Positions 48,253-59,841 are shown, counted from the stretch's first letter. The stretch is DNA of 64,000 bases from Saliniradius amylolyticus (GCF_003143555.1 NZ_CP029347.1:2852001-2916000), one strand, 5' to 3'. Translations and numbers: made by a program. Notes: a model not told the origin generated them from the letters alone.

Positions 48253-49608
48253 ATGCGCCGGCTGCCACTGTTTTTACAACCGCTGGTCGAACTGACCCAG
48301 CAATTCGATCGACTTATTAAAGGTCGACTGTGGCTTAAGGTCTTGTTGGCCTTGTTATTGGGCGTTGTTCTTGGAATTGCTTTAGGACCGGATTTGGGCT
48401 GGGTTCCCTCAGGTACGGTTTCCATCATTACTGCCTGGCTGGCTCTGCCCGGCCAGTTATTTTTGGCCATCATTCAGATGATCGTAGTGCCATTAGTACT
48501 GGCGTCCGTGGTGCGAGGTCTTGCCGCCAACAATAACCCCGAAGCCCTGAAGAAAAATGGCGTCATCGCCATCGGTTTTATTTTTTTGTCTACTGCTCTG
48601 GCCGCCGCACTGGGGATTATCCTGGCATTAAATATCCAGCCGGGTCACTACATCAATGCCGAGCTGCTGGTCAATACAGACATTGCCCCGTTAACGAGTT
48701 CCGCAAGCAGTTTCCCCGGCTTAGCCGATTTACCGGATAAGGTATCCGCATTAATCCCGAAAAACCCCTTAGCCTCCATGGCATCAGGGGAGATGTTACA
48801 GGTGATTCTGTTTGCCGCCGTACTGGGGGCTGCACTGTTATCCATCCCTGCCCAACAGTCCAAGCCCCTGTTTGAGCTTTTAGGGGCCTTGCAGGAGGTC
48901 AGTCTTCGTATCGTATCCTGGGCCATGTTACTGGCTCCCTTGGCTGTGTTTGGCCTTATTACCAAGCTGGTTGCGAATCTGGGAATTGAGGTCCTCGGAG
49001 GAATGCTGGTCTATGTGCTAACCGTCTTACTAGGTATCCTTCTGCTGGGCTGTCTGTATATCGTGGTCGCCAAGTTCACCTGGCAAGGCCCGGTCAGACA
49101 ATTCTTAGCTCATGTGAGAGAGCTGCTCCTACTGGCCTTTTCTACCAGCAGCTCCGCCGCCGTCATGCCCATTAGCCTGGATGTGGCCGAGAACAAGCTT
49201 CGTGTGCAGCCGGAGATCGCCCGCTTCCTGATTCCCTTAGGCGCCACCATCAATATGACCGGCACGGCGCTGTACCAGGGCATCGCCACGGTGTTTCTGG
49301 CCCAGGTCTTTGGCGTTGAGCTCAGCCTCACAAGCTACCTGTTTATTGTCACCATGGCCGTGGCCGCCTCCATTGGCTCTCCCGCCACGCCGGGTGCCGG
49401 GATCATCATTCTAAGTATGGTATTGGAAGGGGTGGGCATTCCCGCCGCTGGTGTTGCTCTGATTCTGGGCGTGGATCGGATTTTGGATATGTGCCGTACC
49501 GCGGTCAATGTTTTGGGCGACATCGTTTCCTGCACGACGGTAGAGTTCGTTAACCGTTCAAGGCGTGTCCCCATCGCCAGGCTGGAATCACAGGCTGGGG
49601 AAGACTGA
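48253..49608 (+). CDS. Dicarboxylate/amino acid:cation symporter (DAACS family)
   Basis: A 451-residue inner-membrane symporter with about eight helices and two re-entrant hairpins. The substrate-binding signatures are clear: AFSTSSSAAVMPISLD (near residue 295), the NMTGTALYQGIATVFLAQ segment, and SIGSPATPGAGIIIL. The start at 48253 is chosen from three adjacent candidates because AAAGGAG ends 5 bases before it. It probably imports glutamate, aspartate or C4-dicarboxylates with Na+ or H+. It stands alone, followed by a strong hairpin. Confidence 0.9.
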   Translation: MRRLPLFLQPLVELTQQFDRLIKGRLWLKVLLALLLGVVLGIALGPDLGWVPSGTVSIITAWLALPGQLFLAIIQMIVVPLVLASVVRGLAANNNPEALKKNGVIAIGFIFLSTALAAALGIILALNIQPGHYINAELLVNTDIAPLTSSASSFPGLADLPDKVSALIPKNPLASMASGEMLQVILFAAVLGAALLSIPAQQSKPLFELLGALQEVSLRIVSWAMLLAPLAVFGLITKLVANLGIEVLGGMLVYVLTVLLGILLLGCLYIVVAKFTWQGPVRQFLAHVRELLLLAFSTSSSAAVMPISLDVAENKLRVQPEIARFLIPLGATINMTGTALYQGIATVFLAQVFGVELSLTSYLFIVTMAVAASIGSPATPGAGIIILSMVLEGVGIPAAGVALILGVDRILDMCRTAVNVLGDIVSCTTVEFVNRSRRVPIARLESQAGED

Positions 49609-49627
49609 ATGCGGCATAACTTAAAAA

Positions 49628-49660
49628 AACGCCTGTTGCCACTAGGTGACAACAGGCGTT
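49628..49660 (-). terminator. Rho-independent terminator after the DUF1338 gene
   Basis: 11-bp perfect arms AACGCCTGTTG / CAACAGGCGTT with an 11-base loop. An A run at 49623-49629 gives a U tract on the minus strand, fitting the DUF1338 gene that ends at 49689. The convergent symporter gene may also use it. Confidence 0.88.
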
Positions 49661-49688
49661 CTCGTTATTGGGAGTAAACGCTCTGGAT

Positions 49689-50486
49689 TTACTTGGCGTT
49701 GGTGCTTTCGAAAATCTTGTCCGCTGAAGCCGCTACAAAGCCTGTGTAAGTCTTACCGTTAGGCAGAGTATAACGCTGAGCAAACTCATAGAAACAGCTG
49801 GGGATTTCCTTGTCAGCATCTTTAAAGCTGACCTTAAACTTATCCGCCATGGTAGAAGACTGAGCCAGATAAACTTCTGGGCCACCTTTGATCTCGCCGC
49901 CGGAGGTATTCAGAGTAAAGCCGGCTTGTTTCAGTGCTTCATTCACTGCCGCCAGATCCTCGTAGCCTTTCAGTTTATCCACACTGACAGTGAAATGATT
50001 GGCGCGATAGCCCCAGGCTGACATCCAGGCGGCGTACTCCGACTCTTCCAACAAACGCTCATATTCTTCAGTCGTCACGCTCCAGTAGGTACCGGAGTAT
50101 AGGAAGTTATCAGCGTCGGTGGCACCATCTGGCACTTCATCCACCATCTTGCGGATGATGGCTTGCACCTCATCGGAGAACTCTTCCACCAGCAACTCGC
50201 TGATAAATACCTTGGGTTGATCGTCGTTCGGGTGCTCAAAATGCTTAGCCTTGAGCTTCTTCTGCTCAAAGTCGTACTGGCCTTTTTCTTCATAGCCCAG
50301 TGCACGGAAGTGCGCCGCCAGTTTTTCCAGGTTCACCTTCTCAATATTGAAGGTACGGAAGGCAACATGGTCGTTGATCAGTTCTTCGCCACCACCCAGA
50401 AGTTCATGGACTTTTTTAGCGGATGGAGTAATGGCCACATAATCCTGCCACAGATTTTCAAATAGGGTATCAATGTTGGTATGCAT
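49689..50486 (-). CDS. DUF1338 protein, 2-oxoadipate dioxygenase/decarboxylase type
   Basis: A 265-residue cytoplasmic protein. The N-terminal pattern HVAFRTFN with conserved His and Arg and the central YRANHFTVSVDKL segment with a second His are typical of the DUF1338 fold, related to vicinal-oxygen-chelate metalloenzymes. Some members (HglS/YdcJ) are Fe(II) enzymes turning 2-oxoadipate into 2-hydroxyglutarate in lysine breakdown. This one is of the short type (about 265 residues). It follows the ast genes but a terminator lies between, so it probably has its own promoter. The substrate is inferred only from family. Confidence 0.78.
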   Translation of the reverse strand: MHTNIDTLFENLWQDYVAITPSAKKVHELLGGGEELINDHVAFRTFNIEKVNLEKLAAHFRALGYEEKGQYDFEQKKLKAKHFEHPNDDQPKVFISELLVEEFSDEVQAIIRKMVDEVPDGATDADNFLYSGTYWSVTTEEYERLLEESEYAAWMSAWGYRANHFTVSVDKLKGYEDLAAVNEALKQAGFTLNTSGGEIKGGPEVYLAQSSTMADKFKVSFKDADKEIPSCFYEFAQRYTLPNGKTYTGFVAASADKIFESTNAK

Positions 50487-50611
50487 CTTGGCTCTCGTTG
50501 TTTGCTTTAGGGAAAGAATTTACACCAGGTGGCTCGCTAATCATATGGGTAAAGCCCCTGGGAAGACGCCATTATAAGACAGCCAAAGGGAATTTATAGG
50601 TGCCCATAAAA

Positions 50612-50635
50612 AAACGGCGACCTAAGTCGCCGTTT
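50612..50635 (-). terminator. Rho-independent terminator after astD
   Basis: 10-bp perfect arms AAACGGCGAC / GTCGCCGTTT with a 4-base loop and a further A run on the left that becomes a U tract on the minus strand. It separates astD from the DUF1338 gene. Confidence 0.9.
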
Positions 50636-50657
50636 CTAACCCGTGTTTTGACTTACA

Positions 50658-52127
50658 TCAAAATTTCAGGCCGGGCTGAAAATTATCCGGTAACGTGGGC
50701 TTCTCCAGTTCCACGGAAGCCACCGGGTAAGAACAGTAATCCGCGGCAAAATAAGCGCTGGGGCGGTGGTTGCCGCTATCACCGATGCCACCAAAGGGTG
50801 CCGCACTGCTGGCGCCAGTGATGTTGCGGTTCCAATTTACAATGCCGGCGCGGATGCGTTTAAAGAAGTGACGGTAGGTCGCTTCATCATCACAGATCAG
50901 ACCAGCCGACAGTCCGTAAGCGGTGTTGTTCGCCTCATCAATGGCCTTATCGAAGTCGCTGTAACGGATCACCTTCAGCAGAGGACCGAAGTGTTCCTCA
51001 TCGGGCATCTTATCCAAAATTGACGTTACATCGATGATACCGGGGGTTACAAAACCTAATTCTGGGTCTTTCTGCTCCATCTCAACCAACGATTCAGCGC
51101 CCAGCTGCTGTAATTGTTGCTGAGCTTTAACCATGCCGGCTGCCGCCTGAGCAGAGATCATGGACCCCATAAAGGGTTGAGGGTCGGCATCGTAGGCATC
51201 CACCAAAATATTCTTCGTCACCTCAACCAGACGCGCCAGAATAGCATCGCCCTTCTCGCCCTCTTCGATAAACAGACGGCGTGCGCAGGTGCAACGCTGA
51301 CCAGAGGTCAGGTAGGCCGACTGCACGATGTCGTGAACGACAGCATCCACCTCAGCAGCATCTTTGACGATCAGTGGATTGTTACCGCCCATTTCCAGCG
51401 CCAGAATTTTGCCGGGGTGGCCGCCAAACTGCTCATGTAACAGCTTGCCGGTGCGCGAACTGCCGGTAAAGAACAGGCCATCGATGTCCTGATGCCCGGC
51501 CAGAGCCTTACCGGTTTCCACTTCACCCTGAACCATATTCAGCACGCCTTTGGGCAAACCTGCCTGCTCCCACAACTGCAACGTGTGCTCTGCTACCTTG
51601 GGCGTTAATTCGCTAGGCTTGAAGATCACCGTATTGCCAGCCAACAAAGCCGGTACAATGTGACCATTGGGCAGGTGGCCGGGGAAGTTATAGGGGCCGA
51701 AAACGGCCACTACACCGTGCGGCTTGTGGCGCACAAAGGCCTTACCCGCTGGCATAGGGTTTTCCACCGTGCCAGTGCGCTCATGGAAAGCGCGCTCAGA
51801 AATACCCACCTTACCGATCATGGCCGCGACTTCAGTGGCCGTTTCCCAGAGCGGCTTGCCGGTTTCACGAGCCATGGTCAGTGCCAGAGCGTCTTTGTTT
51901 TCACTGAGCAGATCCGCGAAACGCTTACATACCGCCAGGCGGTCTTCAAAGCTCTTATCGCTCCACTCTAAGAAAGCGTTACGCGCAGCCTTTACTGCTG
52001 CATCCACCTGTTCCGGCGTGGCCGATCTGGCCTGCCAAATGACTTCGTTTTTCGCCGGATCCACCGACTTAACATCGTGGCCCTGGCCTTCATGCCAAGT
52101 GCCGTCAATAAAATGTGCTTGTGTCAT
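50658..52127 (-). CDS. astD: Succinylglutamate-semialdehyde dehydrogenase
   Basis: A 489-residue aldehyde dehydrogenase acting in the fourth step of the arginine succinyltransferase (AST) pathway. The catalytic Cys is in [11 protein letters not shown] and the general-base Glu is in [11 protein letters not shown]-binding GSSRTGKLL is present. [15 protein letters not shown] resembles known AstD starts, so 52127 is chosen; an ATG two codons upstream (52133) overlaps the astA stop. It follows astC and astA on the minus strand, as expected in AST operons. Confidence 0.92.
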   Translation of the reverse strand: MTQAHFIDGTWHEGQGHDVKSVDPAKNEVIWQARSATPEQVDAAVKAARNAFLEWSDKSFEDRLAVCKRFADLLSENKDALALTMARETGKPLWETATEVAAMIGKVGISERAFHERTGTVENPMPAGKAFVRHKPHGVVAVFGPYNFPGHLPNGHIVPALLAGNTVIFKPSELTPKVAEHTLQLWEQAGLPKGVLNMVQGEVETGKALAGHQDIDGLFFTGSSRTGKLLHEQFGGHPGKILALEMGGNNPLIVKDAAEVDAVVHDIVQSAYLTSGQRCTCARRLFIEEGEKGDAILARLVEVTKNILVDAYDADPQPFMGSMISAQAAAGMVKAQQQLQQLGAESLVEMEQKDPELGFVTPGIIDVTSILDKMPDEEHFGPLLKVIRYSDFDKAIDEANNTAYGLSAGLICDDEATYRHFFKRIRAGIVNWNRNITGASSAAPFGGIGDSGNHRPSAYFAADYCSYPVASVELEKPTLPDNFQPGLKF

Positions 52128-52129
52128 AA

Positions 52130-53158
52130 TCATTTACCCTTATTCGTTATGGGCGCAAAGCGAATTGAGTCGCCCTCACCGATACCCAAAGCCTCGGCCG
52201 CTTCACCACTGATCACGGCAACCTCTTCATCCACCTGCACTTGAGTAACCACTCCGCGCATGTCGCTAATGCTGGTGTTGATCACCATCTGTTTTTCCGC
52301 CTTGTCATCAGGCTGACCGACTTTAACCGGCAGTTTCAGGCTGTTACGGGCACTCTTAATATGCTCAACATTGGCCTCCACCGTGGGGCCCGCGTCGAAT
52401 ATATCCACATAACCACGACTGCGGAAGCCTTCAGACTCCAGTAGTCGCAGTGCCGGACGCGTTTTGTCGTGCACCTTACCGATCACCGCCTGAGCCTCTT
52501 TGCTTAGCAGGCTGACATAGATCGGATACTTGGGCATCAACTCGGCGATAAACACCTTCTGTCCGATACCGGTCAGATAATCCGCCGTAGGGAAGTCCAT
52601 GGAGAAAAAGTGCTCCTCCAGCCACTCCCAGAATGGTGAATTACCGTTTTCATCGGAAACACCACGCATCTCGGCGATCACTGTATCCGAAAAACGCTCC
52701 GCATGCTCCTTAATGAACAGGAAACGGAACTTGGAAAGAAAACGACCATTGCTGGCAAAACGGGCCCGTTCACTCAAAAACAGGGTGCAGACCTCGGTCA
52801 CTCCGGTGTAATCGTTACAGAAGGTCAGAATATCCACCAAATTGTAGATATTCAGTTCACGGGAAGCATGTGCCACCTTGCCCACATGGTAGTGGTAGAA
52901 GGCATCGTCCAGCCCCACCGCAGCCTGGATACCGCTGGTGCCCACTACATCGCCATTGCGGGTGTCTTCCATGACAAACAGATAGCTTTCGTCACCCGGC
53001 CCATTCACATCACTGTTAAACGCCTCTTCTGAGCCGGCGATCTTGTTGCGCAATAACTCCTCATTGACCGGCAAGGAGGTGAACCCTATGCCGGACTCTA
53101 CCGCGATATTGTGCAGAGATTCATAATCACTGGAACGGATCGGACGAATGACCATCAT
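52130..53158 (-). CDS. astA: Arginine N-succinyltransferase
   Basis: A 342-residue enzyme of the first AST step, moving succinate from succinyl-CoA to arginine. The N-terminus [30 protein letters not shown] is characteristic, as are [19 protein letters not shown] and [14 protein letters not shown] later. GGGGAG lies 9 bases before the first ATG. Only one AstA is seen, so this is not the two-subunit aru form. It is flanked by astC (27 bases upstream) and astD. astB and astE are not in the window. Confidence 0.94.
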   Translation of the reverse strand: MMVIRPIRSSDYESLHNIAVESGIGFTSLPVNEELLRNKIAGSEEAFNSDVNGPGDESYLFVMEDTRNGDVVGTSGIQAAVGLDDAFYHYHVGKVAHASRELNIYNLVDILTFCNDYTGVTEVCTLFLSERARFASNGRFLSKFRFLFIKEHAERFSDTVIAEMRGVSDENGNSPFWEWLEEHFFSMDFPTADYLTGIGQKVFIAELMPKYPIYVSLLSKEAQAVIGKVHDKTRPALRLLESEGFRSRGYVDIFDAGPTVEANVEHIKSARNSLKLPVKVGQPDDKAEKQMVINTSISDMRGVVTQVQVDEEVAVISGEAAEALGIGEGDSIRFAPITNKGK

Positions 53159-53185
53159 GGTAGCTTGCTCCCCGTTAACAATGGA

Positions 53186-54696
<1,511 letters not shown>

Positions 54697-55278
54697 TCAG
54701 GTGGTCAATGTCAGGAAGTTTTTTAGGATCTGATGGCCCGACTGAGTCAGAACGGACTCTGGATGAAACTGAACCCCAAACATTGGCAGCTGACGATGAC
54801 GAATCGCCATGATTTCATCCAGCGCTTCCTCGTTTTGGGTCCAAGCCAGAACCTCTATCTCGTCCGGTAAAGAGTCTGGCGCCAGAACCAGCGAGTGATA
54901 CCGGGTAGCGGTAAAGGGTGAAGCGATGCCTTCAAACAGAGGATTAGCCTGATGAAACACCTCAGAAGTTTTGCCGTGCATCACCTGCCGGGCCCGCACC
55001 ACTTTAGCACCAAACACCTGCCCCATGGCTTGATAACCCAGACAGACACCGAGGATTGGCAGGCGACCGGCAAAATGTTCAATGGCTGACAGGCTGATGC
55101 CGGCCTCATCGGGGGAACAAGGGCCGGGGGAGATGACCAGGCGGTCGGGTTGCAGATGGGCTATCTCAGGTAATGTAATCGCGTCATTGCGCACAACCTG
55201 AACGTCTTCCCCTAACTCTCGAAAGTATCTCGCCAGGTTGAAGGTAAAAGAGTCATAGTTATCAATCAATAACATCAT
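54697..55278 (-). CDS. pabA: Aminodeoxychorismate/anthranilate synthase glutaminase subunit
   Basis: A 193-residue class I glutamine amidotransferase. It opens [19 protein letters not shown]. The catalytic Cys79 lies in ILGVCLGYQ and the His-Glu of the triad in VQFHPES near residue 172. It supplies ammonia for p-aminobenzoate or anthranilate synthesis; single TrpG/PabA subunits can serve both. No trpE or pabB is adjacent. It is a single gene, without a clear terminator, between the ast operon and the metallopeptidase gene. Confidence 0.9.
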   Translation of the reverse strand: MMLLIDNYDSFTFNLARYFRELGEDVQVVRNDAITLPEIAHLQPDRLVISPGPCSPDEAGISLSAIEHFAGRLPILGVCLGYQAMGQVFGAKVVRARQVMHGKTSEVFHQANPLFEGIASPFTATRYHSLVLAPDSLPDEIEVLAWTQNEEALDEIMAIRHRQLPMFGVQFHPESVLTQSGHQILKNFLTLTT

Positions 55279-55473
55279 AGAGACGATGAGTCAGAAACCG
55301 GATATCGAAAGCCAGACATACTACCCGAGTTTCGGGCAGAGCCATAACTGAAACTCGTGCTTTCACGTCGCAACGTTTGTCCTGGGTAAAATTACAAAGG
55401 GTTGATTGCCTTCTACACTGGATTACAACATGATGAAAAAGTCGCTAACTATAAGGATCTCCCTAAAACGCCT

Positions 55474-56547
55474 ATGCAAACCTTTCTTTGTGAATGTGGT
55501 AACAAATTGCATTTCGCCAATACCCAATGCGTACGTTGCTGGCGACGATTAGGGTATTTACCGGACGACCAGGTCGTCTCGTCCTTAAACGAATCGGAAG
55601 GTAATACCTACACTGCAAGCAATGGAAGGCCTTACCGGCGCTGCCTAAACGATACTCAATATGACATATGCAACTGGATGATCCCAGACACGGACCCAAG
55701 TGCTTACTGTGCTTCATGCCGCCTGACGACGACCATTCCGAACCTGAACCGCTCAGAAAATCTAACCCTCTGGTTTCGCATGGAGCAGGCTAAGCGGCGC
55801 CTGCTGTATACGCTTTCAAAACTGGATTTGCCAATCTATTCCCGTCAGGAAGATCCCCAAAACGGGCTCGCTTTCGAGTTTCTGGAGGATGAGACTCAGG
55901 ATATTTTTGGTAATGAGTTAACCGTAAAGAACCTGGTAACTACGGGCCACAGCGGCGGTATTATTACGCTGAATTTGAAAGAGGCCAAGCACAGCTCACG
56001 AATGGCCATGCGGGAGGAGATGAATGAAAATTACCGCACCCTGCTGGGCCATTTACGTCATGAGTCTGGCCATTACTACTGGGATCGTTTGGTTGCGAAC
56101 CGAGACTGTCTGCAAGGCTTCCGGGACCACTTTGGCGATGAACGACTCGATTACCGCCAGTCTCTTCAATCCTATTATGACAACGGGCCCGCAACAAACT
56201 GGCAGAACGTGTGGGTCAGCGCCTACGCCAGTATGCACCCATGGGAAGACTGGGCGGAGACCTGGGCTCATTACCTGCATATGGTCGATACGCTGGAGAC
56301 CGCCAGTGATTACAACTTCAGCGTCTCGCAAAAGAGCCTGACTAACCCCCTGCACCGCTACCCTCAACGTAATGATAAGGCCAGTGACAAGCACTTTGAG
56401 CGGCTTATGTCCGACTGGCTAAGACTCACCACCGGACTCAATGCCCTTAATCGCAGCATGGGTCTGGAAGACGCTTACCCCTTTACTCTGTCTTCATTAG
56501 CCATAGAAAAACTGAAATTTGTCCACGAGGTGATCGGTCAGTCCTGA
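55474..56547 (+). CDS. Zinc-ribbon metallopeptidase of the Anbu/ATP-grasp island
   Basis: A 357-residue protein. The start at 55474 (MQTFLCECGNKLHFAN) is chosen because it opens with the conserved zinc-ribbon; the in-frame ATG at 55402 adds unlikely sequence. An N-terminal zinc ribbon (Cys5, Cys7, then CVRC near 20) and a second CASC pair near 90 are visible. The peptidase motif HESGH (196-200) lies in LLGHLRHESGHYYWDRL, followed by WAETWAHYLHM, where Glu or His may be the third zinc ligand. This is the family annotated as putative zinc-binding metallopeptidase, often near alpha-E and circularly permuted ATP-grasp genes. Substrate unknown. It converges on the Anbu gene with a 16-base gap. Confidence 0.82.
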   Translation: MQTFLCECGNKLHFANTQCVRCWRRLGYLPDDQVVSSLNESEGNTYTASNGRPYRRCLNDTQYDICNWMIPDTDPSAYCASCRLTTTIPNLNRSENLTLWFRMEQAKRRLLYTLSKLDLPIYSRQEDPQNGLAFEFLEDETQDIFGNELTVKNLVTTGHSGGIITLNLKEAKHSSRMAMREEMNENYRTLLGHLRHESGHYYWDRLVANRDCLQGFRDHFGDERLDYRQSLQSYYDNGPATNWQNVWVSAYASMHPWEDWAETWAHYLHMVDTLETASDYNFSVSQKSLTNPLHRYPQRNDKASDKHFERLMSDWLRLTTGLNALNRSMGLEDAYPFTLSSLAIEKLKFVHEVIGQS

Positions 56548-56563
56548 GGGAATGATCTCCCGA

Positions 56564-57295
56564 TTACTCCCAGTCAAACCGGGGTAAATGCGAAAAGGTC
56601 TGACGCAGTCCCTCGTTCCACTGTTTCTGGGTCGACTTATACATCGGACTGAAGGGCGTCAGTTTAGTATGATAAGGGGCCTCCAGCGCCCCTTCCTGAT
56701 ACATCGCCAGCTCCACTGGCGGACCGACACTGATGTTACTACGAATGGTCGAATCCAGAGACACCAGAGCACACCGGCCCGCATCTTCCAGGCTCGTAGT
56801 GGGGGTAATGATGCGATCCAGAATGGGTTTACCGTATTTGTTCTCGCCGATTTGCAGATAAGGCGTATCTTCAGAGGCACTGATGTAATTGCCCTGCGGA
56901 TAGATCATATAGAGCTCACAGGGCCCGTCTGCGGTCTGCCCGCCCAGAATAAAACTTGCCTCAGCACTGGACTGACTTCTTTCCAGGGCCGGCGCATGGA
57001 GCTGCTGCTCAGCCTGACTCAGCCGCCCAATGTAGCTGGCAACCTGATGTAAATGCTCACCCGCTCGCAAATCAAACTCAGCGTCAGGATTCTCCAGATC
57101 CGACTGGATGGCGTGCAATACGGCTTGGGAGGTCGCCAGGCTGCCAGCGGTAAGGATCACACAGACCCGCTCCCCCGGCCAGACAAAGCGGTGCATCTTG
57201 CTGTAGGTTGCAACATAGTCCACCCCGGCATTGGTGCGCGAGTCCGACGCAAACACCAGCCCCCGGTTCACATTAATAGCCAGACAATAGCTCAT
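56564..57295 (-). CDS. Anbu, proteasome-like peptidase
   Basis: A 243-residue protein matching the bacterial 'ancestral beta-subunit' family. It opens MSYCLAINVNRGLVFASDSRTNAGVDYVATYSKMHRF, a hallmark of Anbu. After Met removal the first residue would be Ser, the possible nucleophile in this Ntn-hydrolase fold; other Anbus use Thr. A Lys is present near residue 33. Anbus form rings or helical assemblies, but no activity is settled. A strong GGAGTGGAGAG ribosome site precedes it. It diverges from the ATP-grasp/alpha-E pair over 142 bases, which probably hold both promoters. Confidence 0.88.
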   Translation of the reverse strand: MSYCLAINVNRGLVFASDSRTNAGVDYVATYSKMHRFVWPGERVCVILTAGSLATSQAVLHAIQSDLENPDAEFDLRAGEHLHQVASYIGRLSQAEQQLHAPALERSQSSAEASFILGGQTADGPCELYMIYPQGNYISASEDTPYLQIGENKYGKPILDRIITPTTSLEDAGRCALVSLDSTIRSNISVGPPVELAMYQEGALEAPYHTKLTPFSPMYKSTQKQWNEGLRQTFSHLPRFDWE

Positions 57296-57437
57296 CGCTA
57301 CTCTCCACTCCTATCCATTAAACACTGATTCTGTATTCCATTGTGGGTACAACCGTACTGAAAACACAATCTTTTTTGCATTATCCACGACTGTTGCCAA
57401 TCCTTAGTATGACTAAAAACATAAGGAGCACCGATTC

Positions 57438-58889
57438 ATGGCAATACGTTGGGGCAGCTACAAGGTCACTGGATTGTACGACGAGTTGATACGCGCCGCC
57501 GGTAAACCAAGGCCCGCAGCCAACACACTGTGCGACTATCTGCGCGGTTTACAGGATAAAGACCTGGAGGAGTTTAAGGCGGCGGCCGAGTCGGCTATCC
57601 ATGTGATGGGCATCAGCTTTCGTGTCTACCATGAAGAAGAAGGCTCCATCGACCGGGCCTGGCCTTTTGACATCATTCCGCGCGTTATTGACAGCCTCGA
57701 ATGGCAGCAGGTTGAACGCGGTCTGAAACAGCGGGTCAAGGCATTGAACGCCTTTATCGACGATCTCTATAACGAGCAGAACATCATCAAGGATGGCGTC
57801 TTCCCCGCCGATCTGCTGGAAAAATCCAAAAATTTCCTGCCTCAGTGCCGCAATGTGCGGCCGCCTCTGGGCATCTGGGCCCATATCTGTGGCTCGGATC
57901 TGGTCCGTGATGGCGAGGGTAAGGTCTATGTACTGGAAGATAATCTGCGCGTGCCCTCTGGGGTCTCTTACATGCTGGAAAACCGGCATGTGATGAAACG
58001 GGTATTTCCACAGATGTTCGAGCAGTACAATATTCTGCCGGTGGATGATTACCCCTCCCAGCTTTACGACACCCTGTCCCAATTATCACCGCGCGATATC
58101 GAACAGCCGGAAATCGTGGTACTGACGCCGGGCATTTATAACTCGGCCTACTTCGAACATGCCTACCTGGCTCAGCAGATGGGCGCCGAGCTAGTGGAAG
58201 GTTCGGACCTGTTCGTGGATAACGACGATGTGGTCTATATGCGCACCATCGAGGGGCCCGCCCGCGTGGATGTGATCTACCGGCGTATTGACGACCATTT
58301 TATGGACCCGGAAGCCTTTAACCCTGAGTCATTACTCGGTGTCCCCGGACTGATGCGCGCCTGGAAGGCCGGCAAGGTTGCACTGGCCAATGCCCCGGGC
58401 TCAGGAGTGGCTGACGATAAGGTGGTGTACGCCTTTGTGCCCGAGATCATCCGCTACTACCTGAATGAAGAGCCCGGCATCGACAATGTGCCCACCTACA
58501 AGTGTTTTGTGAAAGAAGATCGGGATTATGTACTGGAGAATATTGAGAAACTGGTAGTAAAACCCGCCAATGAGTCTGGCGGATACGGCATGTTGATTGG
58601 CCCGCATGCCAGTCAGGAAGAATGCGACAAGTTCCGCCGCCTGTTGAAGCGCGACCCTCGCAATTACATTGCCCAGCCGATGCTGAACCTGTCCACGGCG
58701 CCCACGCTAATTGGTAATAAAGCCGAGCCCCGCCACCTGGATCTGCGTCCCTTTATCCTCAGTGGTCGCGATGTGCAGGTGACCATGGGCGGCCTGACTC
58801 GCGTTGCGCTGCGCAAGGGCTCTATCGTGGTGAATTCATCCCAGGGGGGAGGCAGTAAGGATACCTGGATCGTGGAACGGGAGTCTTAA
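57438..58889 (+). CDS. Circularly permuted ATP-grasp protein (DUF404/DUF407)
   Basis: A 483-residue enzyme of the circularly permuted ATP-grasp type 2 family. VYVLEDNLRVPSGVSYMLENR (near 160) and KPANESGGYGMLIGPHAS (near 380) are the family landmarks, and the chain ends GGGSKDTWIVE. ATP-grasp enzymes of this group are predicted to join amino acids or small acids through acyl-phosphate intermediates; the product is not known. AAGGAG precedes the ATG by 9 bases. It is followed after 5 bases by the alpha-E gene and is divergent from Anbu. Confidence 0.9.
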   Translation: MAIRWGSYKVTGLYDELIRAAGKPRPAANTLCDYLRGLQDKDLEEFKAAAESAIHVMGISFRVYHEEEGSIDRAWPFDIIPRVIDSLEWQQVERGLKQRVKALNAFIDDLYNEQNIIKDGVFPADLLEKSKNFLPQCRNVRPPLGIWAHICGSDLVRDGEGKVYVLEDNLRVPSGVSYMLENRHVMKRVFPQMFEQYNILPVDDYPSQLYDTLSQLSPRDIEQPEIVVLTPGIYNSAYFEHAYLAQQMGAELVEGSDLFVDNDDVVYMRTIEGPARVDVIYRRIDDHFMDPEAFNPESLLGVPGLMRAWKAGKVALANAPGSGVADDKVVYAFVPEIIRYYLNEEPGIDNVPTYKCFVKEDRDYVLENIEKLVVKPANESGGYGMLIGPHASQEECDKFRRLLKRDPRNYIAQPMLNLSTAPTLIGNKAEPRHLDLRPFILSGRDVQVTMGGLTRVALRKGSIVVNSSQGGGSKDTWIVERES

Positions 58890-58894
58890 TCGTT

Positions 58895-59815
58895 ATGTTA
58901 TCAAGAGTTGCCAACAATCTATTCTGGATGGCGCGTTATCTGGAACGCGCCGAAAATACCGCTCGCGTCGTCAACGTGAATTCACATTTACTGTTAGATT
59001 TGCCCAAAACGGTCAAACTGGGCTGGGAGCCGATCATCGATATTCTGTCTGCTCCGGATCACTTCTACCAGTTTTATGACCAGGCGGACGAGCGCAGTGT
59101 GGTCAAATACATGGTTACGGATAACCGTAACCCCGGCTCCATTATGCAGTCGCTGACCATGGCGCGAGAAAACGCCCGCACCATTCGCGAAGTCATGCCC
59201 CGTGAGTCCTGGGAGCAAATTAACGACCTCTACCTGAGTGCCAAAGAGCATTGTCAGTCAGTACTGACTCACCGGCACCGTTATGAATCGCTGATCCGTA
59301 TCATCCGGGGGAATCAAACCATTACCGGTATGCTTTCTGGCACCATGACCCACGACGAGGGCTACGCCTTTCTGAGTTTAGGCCGCAATCTGGAGCGTGC
59401 CGATATGACCACTCGCATCATCGATGTGCGTTCCGCTAACTTGCTTCAAGAAGTCAGTCATTCCGCATCAGCGTTTGAGAACATCCAATGGATGGGAGTC
59501 CTGAAGTCACTGTCGGCCTACCAAATGTATCGCCGTGAGATGCGCATACGGATTACCCGTGCGGATGTGCTTCGCTTCCTGCTTTTGGAACCCAGATTCC
59601 CGCGCTCGCTGAATCATTCGCTGGAACAGATCGAGCTGTTATTGCAAACCCTGCCGGCCCATGAGGAGTCTGTCGAGAGCGTCGCGTCTTTGCAAAGCCG
59701 CTTATTAGACGCAAAACCTCAGGCACTGAAACAAACCAAGCTGCACGAATTTATCGACGATATGCAACTGGGCCTGGGCGAAGTTGGCGGTCATATCCAG
59801 GCCAGTTATTTTTAG
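58895..59815 (+). CDS. Alpha-E domain protein (DUF403)
   Basis: A 306-residue all-helical protein opening MLSRVANNLFWMARYLERAENTARVVNVN, the signature of DUF403 (alpha-E). FLSLGRNLERADMTTRIIDVR repeats that pattern near residue 167, showing the internal duplication of the family. It almost always accompanies the permuted ATP-grasp and is thought to act with it. Five bases separate the two genes, so translation is probably coupled. A long hairpin follows. Confidence 0.92.
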   Translation: MLSRVANNLFWMARYLERAENTARVVNVNSHLLLDLPKTVKLGWEPIIDILSAPDHFYQFYDQADERSVVKYMVTDNRNPGSIMQSLTMARENARTIREVMPRESWEQINDLYLSAKEHCQSVLTHRHRYESLIRIIRGNQTITGMLSGTMTHDEGYAFLSLGRNLERADMTTRIIDVRSANLLQEVSHSASAFENIQWMGVLKSLSAYQMYRREMRIRITRADVLRFLLLEPRFPRSLNHSLEQIELLLQTLPAHEESVESVASLQSRLLDAKPQALKQTKLHEFIDDMQLGLGEVGGHIQASYF

Positions 59816-59841
59816 AGGATTAGCTCGCCTGCCGTTGCGGA

